This document shows positions 1-9,534 of a stretch of 21,990 nucleotides of DNA, piece after piece. The stretch comes from Isoetes engelmannii (Eukaryota; Streptophyta; Lycopodiopsida; Isoetales; Isoetaceae), in NCBI GenBank assembly GCA_011763485.2, contig JAANSK020262493.1, forward strand, positions 1 through 21,990. Direction: 5' to 3'. The stretch's first letter is position 1. Each line of letters opens with the position of its first letter. The notes under the pieces were generated by a model. That model was not told the DNA's origin and did not search any database. It saw nothing but the letters and a program-made list of their open reading frames with translations. Made by a program: the position numbers and the translations under genes.

Positions 1-1731
1 TATTGACATGTCATGTTATTGGGCTAACTGAATAATTTGGTGTGGTTGGCATTAAGTTATTATGGTCGCATGTAGCCTAGTCTAGTTTCAAGGTGCACCA
101 TGGAAATTTAGACTAGGAGGTGAGTTGCTAGAATTGTTAATTAAGCGATATTAGCTAAGGTAATGTCACAAAAATTCTAGTGGCTTAATTTGGTTCCAAA
201 GAATGTTCTCGAAGGTGGGAATATTCTCAAGGGTGGCGCCCGGCTGTGTGGATGCCGAGTTTACCCCGAAACTATGCTCTGTCGTCGTTGTTGTACGTCT
301 GTGCATGATTTCATAAGGCAATTCCTTTTGATATGGAATTAAATTGAAGGTGGTTGATAACGAGGAGGTTATCACCACCCCAGAAGTCTGTTACAGCAGC
401 GTGAAGGCAGAAGGTAAGCTCAAACTGCTCGAGCTAGCTTGGGCCAGCGAATTGGGCTTGGCCAGCTCGTCCCTTGCAGACCATGTGGCTTTGCCACGTT
501 GACCTGCCATGATGGCAGGGGATTACAACAGGCTAGAGGACGGTCTGTACAGTACTACGGATTGGATAATCCGGAAGGACAACAGAAGGAAGGGAGAAGC
601 CGGATTCAGGGAGCAGGCTTGTTCAGCGGGAAGGAATATCGTGCAAGGATTCTGCTAGCAAGCTGAGGGTGCTTTAACTTCAGGTAAGCCACGACATTGG
701 TTGAATCCGAATGGACTATGGTGCCATAGTGGTGGGCTGCGGTAACAGGCAGGCCTTAAATGATTACCTGGAATTAAGAAGCCCCAATATGATCCTTGTG
801 GAAAGGTCCTCCGAGTGAGCGAGGGCTTGCCTTGAAATGATACCTTCCGTTGGGCTACTCCTTGTAGAGACTGGTAGATTTGGTTTGGGCTAATTACCGA
901 GGTATGGTGTTGGCTATGATGCTGGCTGCACCTTAGTGTGCAGCAGTATTATTTCAGCATCTACTACCGGGCAAGAACTTCTCATTAATTCATTCCTTCT
1001 GTGATGTGAGGTAAAGCTAAATGCTTGCCTTAAGGACTCCAATATATTGGTGAGAGAAGTATATGGACGTGGTATGGGACACAGACATATATGTATCAAC
1101 AGTCTAATCATACTTGGATGTCTATGGAGTTGTACTCCGTTGCCATGGTATCTCTATGATACTAGGATAAGTACGATGAGTACTTATCAAGAGAGTTTTA
1201 TGTAGCTATGTGGATGAGCGTGGCTCGTCTAACTTAGAACCGCTAGATACTGGTGAGGTGAAATCTATCGCTGGTATGGGACAGTGGTGGATGTAGCCAA
1301 CAGTCTAGTGATCTAGGTTCTTAAGATGCTTGCAGTTTCTCTCTTATACTGGATCCACTAGCACGGGGGTTCTAGACGACGTACTGTCTAGATATGGCGG
1401 GGTGCATCTGCGTGGCAGATGCTATGTGCGTGTGGTGGATTCCAGATGTGTGTTCTTACTGTCAGTCAGTCATTGCTAATGATTACTCTACTAGATATGT
1501 TCTATGCATGTTATTAACACGTGGAGTCATGTGCAGGCTATCTGATAGCTGGCGGGACTACGTGTGTGTATAGTAGTAATGGTAGGATTACCTTGTAGAT
1601 GTGTTGACACTTGTTATCTGTATACGTAGCTTGCATGTATATAGCCTCGTGGGAGGCAGCTGTTGTTCTGTGTAGTCTGATGGTTTAATGTGAATATGAA
1701 TTGAAATTTTTGGGACTAAAAATTTGGTTCA
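1..1731 (+). mobile_element. Right part of a plus-strand LTR (5' LTR of a decayed LTR retrotransposon)
   Basis: The stretch has no convincing coding frame and ends in TTCA at 1728-1731. Six bases later comes TGGTATCAGAG, the plant initiator-Met-tRNA primer-binding sequence, which by convention lies just inside a 5' LTR. A TATATA box at 1638-1643 sits about 90 bases before that end, where a U3/R promoter is expected. I infer that most or all of this stretch is LTR. Its left end is not identifiable and may lie outside the window, so the LTR would be unusually long. No matching 3' LTR was found by eye further right, so the element is probably truncated or was dismantled by later insertions. Confidence 0.5.
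1638..1643 (+). promoter_or_regulatory. TATA-like box in the LTR
   Basis: TATATA lies about 90 bases upstream of the inferred LTR end and primer site. The position fits the U3 promoter of a plant LTR. It is a short motif, so it is supported mainly by context. Confidence 0.35.
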
Positions 1732-1737
1732 TAATAG

Positions 1738-1748
1738 TGGTATCAGAG
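1738..1748 (+). other. Primer-binding site, initiator Met tRNA type
   Basis: TGGTATCAGAG is complementary to the 3' end of plant initiator Met tRNA and is the commonest primer site of plant LTR retrotransposons. It follows the LTR end after a six-base spacer. It fixes the plus orientation of this element. Confidence 0.7.
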
Positions 1749-2600
1749 GTGCATTCAAAGGTTCTTTAAGTGCAAGACAACAAATAATAACAAAAGCATC
1801 CTAGAAAAATCAAGGAACATCTTGTTTTAATCGATATTTGTGAGAAATTGATGGTAATAACATCATAAACTTAGTGTTAATGCAAGATCTTATTATCAAG
1901 AGAGAAAACACACCCACGGAGCCAAAAACTCCGAAGAGTATCGGCTAAAAGAACAATGGGATGAAGATGAATGGTGCTCTCAGTTACCGCGAAAAGTACC
2001 ATTGATTATCGTCGAGGAGACATTGATAATCGACACTTCGACCACGGAGGCATCAACTGGGGGGGAGGGGGGGACATGCCTATGTCAGCTCGCCACGTGA
2101 TCATCCCACGAGACGTCGATTATCGAGACCACGCGGATGTGGTGAGCCACGTAATGACAACGTGGCTGGACGGCACGCCACGAGGTAGATATAGCAATGT
2201 CGGATTAAGTTATCTGCCAATTATCGACGATGCACGACATGGCAGTACCAATTAGACAGCCAGCGTGGAGGTTCATCCATGTGCCATCGATTATCGACGT
2301 CCTGTTGGCGTACCGTAACTTGTCAGATTGCTAGCGTGGCATGTATGCTAGCCACAGGCACAGGCTGGCCACGTCAGATATAATCGGTGTCGATAATCGA
2401 CGTTTATGTGACATGGCTTGACACGTCAGCTTGCGAGCGTAGCATGTCAGCCAGTCACGCGTGCAGACGTACCACCTAAGATCTGATAGATGTCGATTAT
2501 CGAGGGCTGCAGTCGATGAACGACCATTACTACTAGTCAACGTTCAAGATCGACTGGCCGTCAATCCGTAGTCAATAATTGACCTCGCGAGGTCGGTTTT
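1749..2600. other. Internal region of the first LTR element, no gag found
   Basis: Downstream of the primer site I see no gag or pol similarity in any frame. Short open frames here are low-complexity and frequently stopped. The stretch holds a G-run at about 2059-2073 and the palindrome cluster annotated separately. It may be a non-autonomous element interior or unrelated DNA joined by deletion. Confidence 0.4.
2002..2585. repeat. Cluster of interspersed TCGATTATCGA-type palindromes
   Basis: Variants of the near-palindrome TCGATWATCGA occur at about 2002-2016, 2023-2036, 2115-2130, 2219-2229, 2286-2300, 2389-2402 and 2492-2505, with a decayed form at 2571-2586 (GTCAATAATTGAC). Spacing is roughly 20 to 100 bases. 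Between them recur ACGTCA and CACGT cores, for example CCACGTGATC near 2095 and ACACGTCAGC near 2422. The clustering is not explained by any coding frame. Function is unknown. Confidence 0.6.
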
Positions 2601-2889
2601 CGACCCTTCTCCCTTGTAGCATTACTACTAGTTATTCTTGCATCTCATGGGTAGGTTACCAGGCATTGAAAAACAAGGGGTTAGTTTCCTTAATTTCGAT
2701 TGAAATCCTTATTTTTGGGTTCGAGTTTTCGCTTGCCAGCAAAAAATGTGGTAGGAATTTTGGAGTTTATGCAAAATCCGACAAATGCTCATTAGCTTAT
2801 ATCAAAACCCAGTGGAGCATGATATACAATGGCAAGTTATCTGGATAAGGGTATTGGGGATTTCAAAGGCTGTAGGTTACAAGTCACAT

Positions 2890-2924
2890 AGATAGATACG
2901 TGGGTGGGTAGGTAGGTAGGTAGG
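2890..2924. repeat. GATA/GGTA tetranucleotide microsatellite
   Basis: GATAGATACGTGGGTGGG is followed by four to five GTAG units. The run ends five bases before the left LTR of the miniature retrotransposon, which therefore sits right beside it. Confidence 0.6.
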
Positions 2925-2929
2925 ACTTC

Positions 2930-3087
2930 TGTAACGTTCCTAATCGACATGCCCTTAACCAAATGGGCAAAACCGTCTAGACGTTTATGAGTAGTCGCTT
3001 CTACCCATTTATGCTGGTGTCTCGGGAATGCCCGACAGACACATTGAAAGATCGAATACTCGAGCGGTCTACCATGGGCCCGTTACA
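2930..3087 (-). repeat. TRIM 3' LTR
   Basis: This 158 bp direct repeat is the partner of 3224-3381. In the minus orientation it begins TGTAACGGGCCC and ends ACGTTACA. A purine-rich tract abuts its start, which makes it the 3' LTR. Confidence 0.75.
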
Positions 3088-3099
3088 ATCTCTCCCACT
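3088..3099 (-). other. TRIM polypurine tract
   Basis: On the minus strand this reads AGTGGGAGAGAT and runs directly into the TG of the 3' LTR. That is where the primer for plus-strand DNA synthesis is expected. Confidence 0.65.
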
Positions 3100-3210
3100 A
3101 GAACTATGCTCGTGCTTGAGCATCCAAGACAATGACTTAACCAGTATACCACTTACTGGGTGGTTACCAAGGTTACCAAGGCACCCATGGAGACTCGATC
3201 TCGAGACCTA

Positions 3211-3221
3211 CTCTGATACCA
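3211..3221 (-). other. TRIM primer-binding site, initiator Met tRNA type
   Basis: The minus strand reads TGGTATCAGAG, two bases inside the right LTR, whose end is TGTTACA. This matches the 3' end of plant initiator Met tRNA and sets the minus orientation of the element. Confidence 0.75.
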
Positions 3222-3223
3222 AT

Positions 3224-3381
3224 TGTAACATTCCTAACTGACATGCCCTTAACCAACTGGGCAAAACCGTCTAGACTTTTATGAGTAGTCGCTTCTACCT
3301 ATTTATGCCAGTGTCTCGGGAATGCCCCACAGGCACATTCATGGATCGAATACTCGAGCGCTCTACCATGGGCCCATTCCA
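3224..3381 (-). repeat. TRIM 5' LTR
   Basis: This is the 158 bp direct repeat partner of 2930-3087, about 90% identical by eye. In the minus orientation it begins TGGAATGGGCCC and ends GGAATGTTACA, followed by a two-base spacer and the primer site. Confidence 0.75.
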
Positions 3382-3934
3382 GCTTTTTACATCATACCAA
3401 ATGGTAGCATCCCATAGGGATTTAAGGGAATATGACATCTAAAGAAGAAGACAATGGAATCAAAGGGAATCAAAGAAAGGATTAACCGGAATCTAAGGGA
3501 ACCCTAAGAGGATCAAGTATAAACAAACACACTACTAAAACCCAGCAACCCCGGGCACCCATTACTTACTAGCATATTATTAAATTATATTTCTATCACA
3601 ATGTGAGAGCCATACTCATGTTAAAGAACTTAAATCTCATTAAATTAAAAGAATGATAATCTTACAAAGCAAGTGAAGAGGAAAGTGAACTGCCCCAAAG
3701 AGACAGTGATACCCCAACACTCCATCATGTCCTGCTGACAAGAGTCTACAACTACTGCTGCACAAAGCACCCATCATCATCTACAATGCCCAGGAAGTCC
3801 CGCCAAATGGCGAATTTCCGTTCCGCCAGTCCTGGGAATACCAAGAAGCTCTGAAATAATTTATACCTGAGACAGGGAACGAGAGAAGCCGAAGGCTCCT
3901 GGAGCCCCTGAAAGATCCACAATCGCCGCCGCTT
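3382..3934. other. Non-coding stretch between TRIM and LINE fragment
   Basis: I see no conserved coding frame. The right part (about 3600-3934) probably contains the decayed 3' end and 3' untranslated region of the minus-strand LINE that follows. It is AT-rich around 3575-3665. Confidence 0.4.
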
Positions 3935-4360
3935 CTAGATCAGCCATACCAGCCAAGCCACACACAAATGCAAGGCTTGTTTCTTCAGAAGGGGCCAAGC
4001 AGCTGGATACACATGAAGCAGCAGCTGCTGGCTAGTCAACCGAACCTGGAACAAAGCCTGTATCCAATCCCAGGCAGCCCGTAGGTGGGGACAGAGGACC
4101 AGACAATGCTCCATTGACTCAAGATGAAGGCCACAACAAGGGCAAAGAGGACTCACCCCTGGCCTGAACCTACTCACCAGTGCATTCACCCTGATCATGT
4201 TGGGACATAAGGTTGCAATTTTTAAGAGGAAAAAGCCAGGAGAAAGGGCAAAATGTGCTTTCGCATTGTGAATTGCCCTGCACCACGTTGTGACACATAA
4301 AATCTTCATTTGCAGAGCTATGGAGTGGGATCTTGGCATTTGCCATACACCTATGGCCAA
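3935..4360 (-). pseudogene. 3' end of a LINE reverse-transcriptase ORF (zinc-binding C-terminal domain)
   Basis: A 141-codon minus-strand frame carries the C-terminal zinc-binding module of plant LINE reverse transcriptases: SPLCPCCG, then LESMEHCLVLCPHL and RAAWDW, giving the Cys-Cys-His-Cys spacing. Upstream is RVNALVSRFRPG, typical of the segment before the zinc ligands. The frame has no ATG in a sensible place and is closed by a stop at 3935-3937 after WLVWLI, where intact family members usually continue for some residues. The polymerase domain is not visible to the right. I read it as a 5'-truncated, dead LINE copy, which is the common fate of these elements. The family assignment is by motif recall, not by a search. 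Confidence 0.7.
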
Positions 4361-4461
4361 AGTGGTGTTGAGAAGGTAGTTTCCTCATAGAAGGTCCAGA
4401 AGAAGAGAGCATTTTAAACACACTCTGCCTTCAAAACAAGAAGGATAATATGGCAAAGAAA

Positions 4462-4487
4462 GGGGGGGGAGGGGGGATGGGGCAGGG
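4462..4487 (+). other. Potential G-quadruplex G-runs
   Basis: Runs of 8, 6, 4 and 3 guanines separated by one to two bases meet the usual G3+N1-7 rule. The site is about 780 bases upstream of the VPS2-type start codon. It may be promoter-related or simply low-complexity DNA. Confidence 0.45.
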
Positions 4488-4728
4488 AAACATACGAGCG
4501 CAGAGCCAAAAAATTCGTCCATGGGCTGCATCATGCGGCTGGAGATTACATAAAAGAGAAAATGGCAGATCCGCACCTTCAAAGTTGCTCCTCTGTATGC
4601 CCAGATAGTAACCGGTTTTCATAAAAACCCTAGCTATGATTTGCTATTGGCTTAGATTTCGGGTGCAGAGTTTGAGCTTTCAAGACTGAATAGCTATGCC
4701 AGAACACTTTCTACTTCAAAATTGAAAA

Positions 4729-4805
4729 CGCCATAGCTGGAGCTTAAAAACGGCATAGCTGGAGCTTGAAGGTGCCATAGCTGGAATACGCCATACCGGA
4801 GCTTG
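4729..4805. repeat. Short degenerate tandem repeat, GCCATAGCTGGAGCTT unit
   Basis: Four imperfect copies begin at about 4729, 4751, 4773 and 4789, with a period near 16-22 bases. A related TAGCTATGCC occurs at 4691. The array lies in the upstream region of the VPS2-type gene. Confidence 0.5.
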
Positions 4806-5009
4806 ACGACGATGGAGGTGTGAAATAGAGAAAGCCTACCTAACGCTAATCGAGGGCAGCCAACACAATCTCTAACGCTCCCTAATGGAGCTGGGCAAAT
4901 CATTTGGACCGTCTAGCCAGGCCCCTAGACCCATCTCGGCCGTCCAACCCAAAAACCCGCTATTAAGCAAAAAAAAGAAGAAAAGAAACAATTTTTAAGC
5001 TAAAAACAA

Positions 5010-5268
5010 TTTTTAAAGCGCTGCGCTCTCTTTCCTCTTTCCTTCTCTGCCGGAACCTTCACGATTTGGCTTATTCTTTTTGCCGCGTAGCCCTTTGCGG
5101 ACCATTTGCTGGGCTTCTTCAATTCTCTGTTTCTGCTGTCAACTTATAGTTAGGGATTTTCCTTTTCTAATTCTCATTAGAATGCAGTGCTCTTATTGAC
5201 CAAAAAGATTTCTTAAACCCATCTCTGTTTTTCATTTCTATTTGGTGAGCCAATTTGATCTTTTTAAG
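5010..5268 (+). promoter_or_regulatory. Probable core promoter and 5' UTR of the VPS2-type gene
   Basis: A pyrimidine-rich CTCTCTTTCCTCTTTCC patch at about 5027-5043 resembles the Y-patch found around plant transcription starts. TTTTTAAAG just before it (about 5011-5018) is a weak TATA-like match. The leader down to the start codon at 5269 would be roughly 200-240 nt. Exact start sites cannot be read from sequence. Confidence 0.35.
5182..5199 (+). promoter_or_regulatory. Short upstream ORF in the VPS2-type leader
   Basis: ATG at 5182 opens a five-codon frame (MQCSY) closed by TGA at 5197-5199, 69 bases before the main start. If the leader starts near 5030, ribosomes would meet it first. It could damp translation, but its context is weak and it may be skipped. 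Confidence 0.3.
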
Positions 5269-8200
5269 ATGAGTTTCCTTTTTGGCAAGAAAAAAACACC
5301 AGCAGGTATGCATCGGATGCTTAAATTTGTTTGATATAGTTAGCTGTTTAGTTGCCCACTTTAAAATGCAGAATTATGCCATATCTTAGCTTTATTTCAA
5401 CAGAGCTTCTTAGGGAGAACAAGCGAATGCTGGACCGATCTATACGGGACATTGAAAGAGAGCGCCAGGGCTTGCAAACGCAAGAGAAGAAACTTATTGC
5501 AGAAATTAAAAAAACTGCAAAGCAAGGGCAAATGGTAAGTTTGGCATACTGTTTTAACCTAATTTGACAACTGGAGCCATTTAGATTCTAGGAGTTTCAT
5601 ATTGTTTACGATGATTTTTTCTATAGGATTATTACCTACATAGCACTAATAGCATAGCATGATCAGTCAGTGTGATTAAACTAGCAAATGGATCGTATCT
5701 TAAATTTAGGATTCATGGTATATGTTTTGGCTTTGAGAAATTGCAAATGGTGCTTATGTTCCAGATATCCATCGTGCAATCAGATTATCAAAATCACTCT
5801 CTTCCATACTTTGCTTACATTGAATGCTTTGGATATAATTTGGAATATATACTTGGGCAGTTGATAATGGACAGAACTGGAGAATAGACCTACTACGCGT
5901 CATCATCAGTGTTTCTATTGCTTCCATCTGCACCTTCAACACAGCACTCCAAATGATGTCTCCCACCAATTTGAAGGTGCACAACAGGGTTGGATAAGGT
6001 TTTTCTTGCTAGCTTGTAAGCTTGCTGAGATTGGTATTAAATACTGCTGGCGTGCAAATGCCACAAATGCAACGACTCCCGTGCCCCCATCTTTTCATTC
6101 TATTTTAGCTGCACCATAATTTTGCCTTCTTTAACAAATCTATTGTGTTCTTGACTAGTTGATACTAAGAATTTCCTGAACTTCACTTTCGTCAACATCA
6201 TGTTGAAGGTTCATTTGGTGGCTGAATTCACTTTTCTATATGGGATGCAATGAGCTGGAAGCATCCCATGGACGGGGTTTAATGCAACTTTGAGAAGAAT
6301 ACTTTAGTTTCTATGAAATCGATTTTGTTGCCTCTGACATTCCTTCCCCAACTATTGGGGTCTGCGGATCAGAAATAGGCACACTGTACATTCAATGACT
6401 AAAGTTAGGAGAAGAGTATAGTCTCCTGTTTTACAGGTTAAAGGGTACTACTATATTATCTGGTCGTATACAACCATGGAGGCTCTCATAGCTTTTACTA
6501 CAATGTTCTATACTTTATTTCTTTTAATATCATTCCCATCATACCAATAGTTTTAATCTGGTTTATTTTAGGGTGCTGTTAAAGTGATGGCAAAAGATCT
6601 TATTCGAACCCGCCATCAAATTACAAAGTTTTATGGACTGAAATCCCAACTGCAAGGGGTGTCATTGCGTATTCAGGTATTTATTCTTATTTCAGGTGCC
6701 ATAGAGGTAGATTTGGGAAAAACAAAGAGTGCAGAAGTACAATAGCTTAAAAATCATTCAAACTAGACATGACTTCAGTTAGTATGTGTCTTATGCAACC
6801 TGAACGTCATGGACGCCGGCTGTGCATTCTTGCACATCGGCTCGCCATTCTTGCATCACAGAATGGACACGAGCTTGACCATTCTGAAGTGTACCTGCTA
6901 TAGCAGGTGGGTTCACAAAGGATTATGACGAAATGCATTTTTTGGATCAACTGCTTGGTTTCTAGATGCCGCATCTGTGCAGGACTTTGCTTGCTAAAAT
7001 TTTGCATGCAAGATTTGTGCACGGATCTTTATTCTGAATGGTTTCAGTCTTCAACGAATTCTTCAGGGCATGATTTCCGCCCATGACGATGTGGACCCGA
7101 TTTAAGCAGTCACTGTTGTGGCATCAGGCCATGCGGGAATGCAATCCCCATGGCCATTCCACATAACAGTTTCCATTATACTGTCTGTTACCTTAATGAT
7201 AGGACTGGGAGGTAAATGGTCATGAAAGAGTTGTAGAATGGGAATGATGCCTCCATTGAATTCCATGAAAAAAGGGTAATAAGTAACTTCAATAACACAA
7301 GGCCACAGGATTGCAAAATTATTTTCTCTTCTTTTTGTGCATCTTGGGGACTATTTCCATGTTGTGCAGCAGTTTAACAAAACTGCTACTTTAAATCACC
7401 AAACCATATAATTCAATCACTTTCTCCTGATCCATGACATTTCGAACCTATTCGTGAACCGCTAGAGCACCAAAGACTTTTTAATTCGTCCCAAACACAA
7501 CAGTGACTCAATCTCAACATTTAGGTGACCTTCATTAGAGTTGATTATTGTTGTAGTCCAGGATAAGAAACATGGGACCACGTCCAGTACAAAGTTTTGT
7601 AGAATTATGTAAACAAACTAATCTGGAAAAAAGGGACTTTGTTCATCACGCTGTTTATTAGTAGGATGATGTGCTTAATCAGGCTTGGCTCTGCATCTAT
7701 GTTAGTATTGAAAGCCAGTTTCTACTTTTATGATAGCCAGTAATTTAGTCACGTATTCAATCCACTGCAATTATTCATGGCCAGCAATTATTTTGCTGGC
7801 GCTATTTCTTTATGAATGGCAAATATAGTAGGTCATTCTGACATCTAAAGGCATGCGTTACGTGCAGACTCTAAAGTCAACTCAAGCGATGGGTGATGCA
7901 ATGAAGGGTGTCACAAAAGCAATGGGCCAAATGAATAGGCAGTTAAATCTACCAGCACTGCAGAAAATCATGCAAGAGTTTGCAAAACAGAATGAGAGAA
8001 TGGAAATGACAACGGAGGTAATGGAAGATGCCATTGATGATGCTTTGGAAGGTGATGAAGAAGAGGAAGAAACTGACGAGCTGGTCAACCAAGTCCTGGA
8101 TGAAATTGGGATTGACCTTGATCAACAGGTATATTTTGTAAGTTTTCATAAAGAGTATAACCTTCTGATTTCATCATTCTATGCAGCTCGTCCATGCCCC

Positions 8201-8330
8201 TGCAAATAAGGCTGCTGCACCAGCAGAATCAACAAGCGCCAGGGTGCCACAAGCAACAGGTGCCTCAGGAGATGATTCTGGAATTGATAGTGATCTCCAA
8301 GCTCGTCTTGATAACCTTAGGAGGCTTTGA
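5269..8330 (+). CDS. VPS2.1: VPS2/CHMP2-type ESCRT-III subunit, five exons, 225 aa
   Basis: Coding exons are 5269-5305, 5404-5534, 6572-6676, 7868-8128 and 8187-8330. All introns are GT-AG, of 98, 1037, 1191 and 58 nt; the first is phase 1 and the others phase 0. The protein is a Snf7-family ESCRT-III subunit and aligns along its whole length with Arabidopsis VPS2.1 as I recall it. It begins with a basic amphipathic N-terminus (MSFLFGKKKTPAELLREN). Helical core follows (residues about 15-145), then an acidic linker near 150-162 (EGDEEEEETDE). A C-terminal MIM1 motif (SDLQARLDNLRRL, about 213-225) would bind the MIT domain of the VPS4 ATPase. It acts on the cytosolic face of endosomes, joining the ESCRT-III filament that buds vesicles into multivesicular bodies. 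No stop or frameshift is seen, so the gene looks functional. Assignment to VPS2.1 rather than its VPS2.2/2.3 paralogues is by sequence feel. Confidence 0.95.
5535..6571 (+). other. Intron 2 of the VPS2-type gene
   Basis: This 1037 nt AT-rich intron has donor GTAAGT and acceptor TTTATTTTAG. Small open frames inside have no recognisable similarity. I see no transposon ends. Confidence 0.85.
6677..7867 (+). other. Intron 3 of the VPS2-type gene
   Basis: This 1191 nt intron has donor GTATTT and acceptor ACGTGCAG. It contains short local repeats (CATTCTTGCA near 6825 and 6848) and GGAATG/CATTCC inverted pieces near 7136-7160, but no element I can name. Confidence 0.85.
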
Positions 8331-9534
8331 GTGCATATTATTTAAATTGATAGATAGTTGAGCTGCCTTTAATTGATATTCTGTTTTGTATATATGATGG
8401 GTGTACCCAAAGTGGTAAAGTTTGGGGGTTGTAATTTTAGAAGACTTCCAAATTGTGCTATATGGCAGGTATAGTAGGCATTGAAAAAAAGAAAAAACCG
8501 ATAATTCTGCCTGTGTGTTGGCAATCTCAGAAGCTTTTTTATATTAAGTGAACGCTTCACATCCAAGAAATTACAAAATCACACATTCCAAAAGCACAAT
8601 AAAGGAGAACAGTAAACATATTGGTACAATCCTCAACCAATTTTGTTTTCAGCTCCACAACAATTCTACTATAACTCTGTTTACAACAATACCTGATCTC
8701 ATAGACTCAGCTCTCAAATATAAGGGAAAAATCTTGGATGTGAGAACCCAGCAAATGGTTTCAAATCCTACAAAAGCAAATGGGTTCAAATCCTACAAAA
8801 GCAGAGGACGCCATCCATTTCAGTCCAGAAATTGAGTATCAATATCAAGAATGATTACTTATTGTTGATGTACACTAATAGCCTTGCTTTTGAAACATTT
8901 CTTAGAGAATGAATGACGACATAATGGAAGTCTTGAAAAATAACGGTGTTGAAACTTACCACAAGATTTCTAGGAACAACAATACAATGCCAGAATAGGC
9001 ATCAATTCCTATATACCGAATGCGACAGCAAGCATTTGCCAAGCTTATCTATACAATAGTTAAGCATAGTCACAAGACCTCGAAAAACTTCACAAAACTG
9101 GAGATCTGAGCCTTGCAACACAACAAAAACACGTGCACAAGAGCTTCAACAAATAGAAAAGATTTACAAACTTTGTGAATATCTATTAACTTGATGGCGA
9201 AAACCTGTCATGCAAACTAAAGATTGTAAGGAATCATGACGAACAACCCGCAAGAAACATCAACACCCTCATTGCGAACCTAAAGTATATAAAAAAAAAA
9301 CATGGTGCTGTCACACAAAGGGTTGCCCTATAAAAGGGCTAACGAAAGATAGGAGAACGTAATGGCCAAAGCAATGCATAACTTCTTATATAAAGCCCTT
9401 TGATGAAGTTAAGTAGAAGAGTCTAAATAATTGAAATTTAAACCTATGTTTCCATTGTATACATTTGATAAAGCACAATATTCTTTTTGCTAGCATGTGT
9501 TTGTCTTGGTCTAATATTTTGTTTTTGCTGGCAG
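8331..9534. other. 3' UTR and intergenic stretch, no gene seen
   Basis: The first part is the 3' untranslated region of the VPS2-type gene. A TTTTGTATATATG element at about 8383-8395 and an AATAAA at 8598-8603 are candidate polyadenylation signals. The remainder is AT-rich with no coding frame I can support on either strand. Confidence 0.5.
8751..8800. repeat. 25 bp tandem duplication
   Basis: Two adjacent 25-base units (8751-8775 and 8776-8800) differ at one base. The core is TTCAAATCCTACAAAA. Confidence 0.75.

Larger units (their letters stand above)
2930..3381 (-). mobile_element. Complete TRIM (terminal-repeat retrotransposon in miniature)
   Basis: Two direct repeats of 158 bp (2930-3087 and 3224-3381) align without gaps at an offset of 294 and differ at about 16 positions by hand count. 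Both start TG and end CA in the minus orientation. Between them are only 136 bp, with no ORF. Next to the right repeat is a Met-tRNA primer site (minus strand), and next to the left repeat is a purine-rich tract. This is the full anatomy of a TRIM: a non-coding, non-autonomous LTR element that must borrow enzymes from another element. Flanking pentamers are ACTTC (left) and GCTTT (right), possibly a target duplication decayed by two transitions. The LTR divergence indicates an old insertion. Confidence 0.8.

Noticed and set aside
2059-2076. G-rich tract as the polypurine tract of the first LTR element, with a 3' LTR after it
   Set aside because: The sequence after it shows no resemblance to the LTR at 1-1731, so there is no partner LTR to support it.
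2579-3241. 89- and 84-codon plus-strand ORFs
   Set aside because: The second runs through the TRIM LTR and its interior, and the first has no similarity or codon pattern suggestive of a gene.
2930-3381. TRIM as a Cassandra-type element with a 5S rRNA-derived LTR
   Set aside because: Only a GTTAAG-sized match to 5S rRNA was visible; the internal control region of 5S is not recognisable in the LTR.
7136-7275. GGAATG/CATTCC inverted pieces in intron 3 as a MITE
   Set aside because: The inverted pieces are only about six bases, with no target duplication or consistent terminal repeat.
8776-8800. GGTTCAAATCC, a tRNA T-loop / B-box-like sequence
   Set aside because: It is part of a 25 bp tandem duplication. 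No acceptor stem, D arm or anticodon arm can be placed around it, so it is not a tRNA and there is no support for a SINE.
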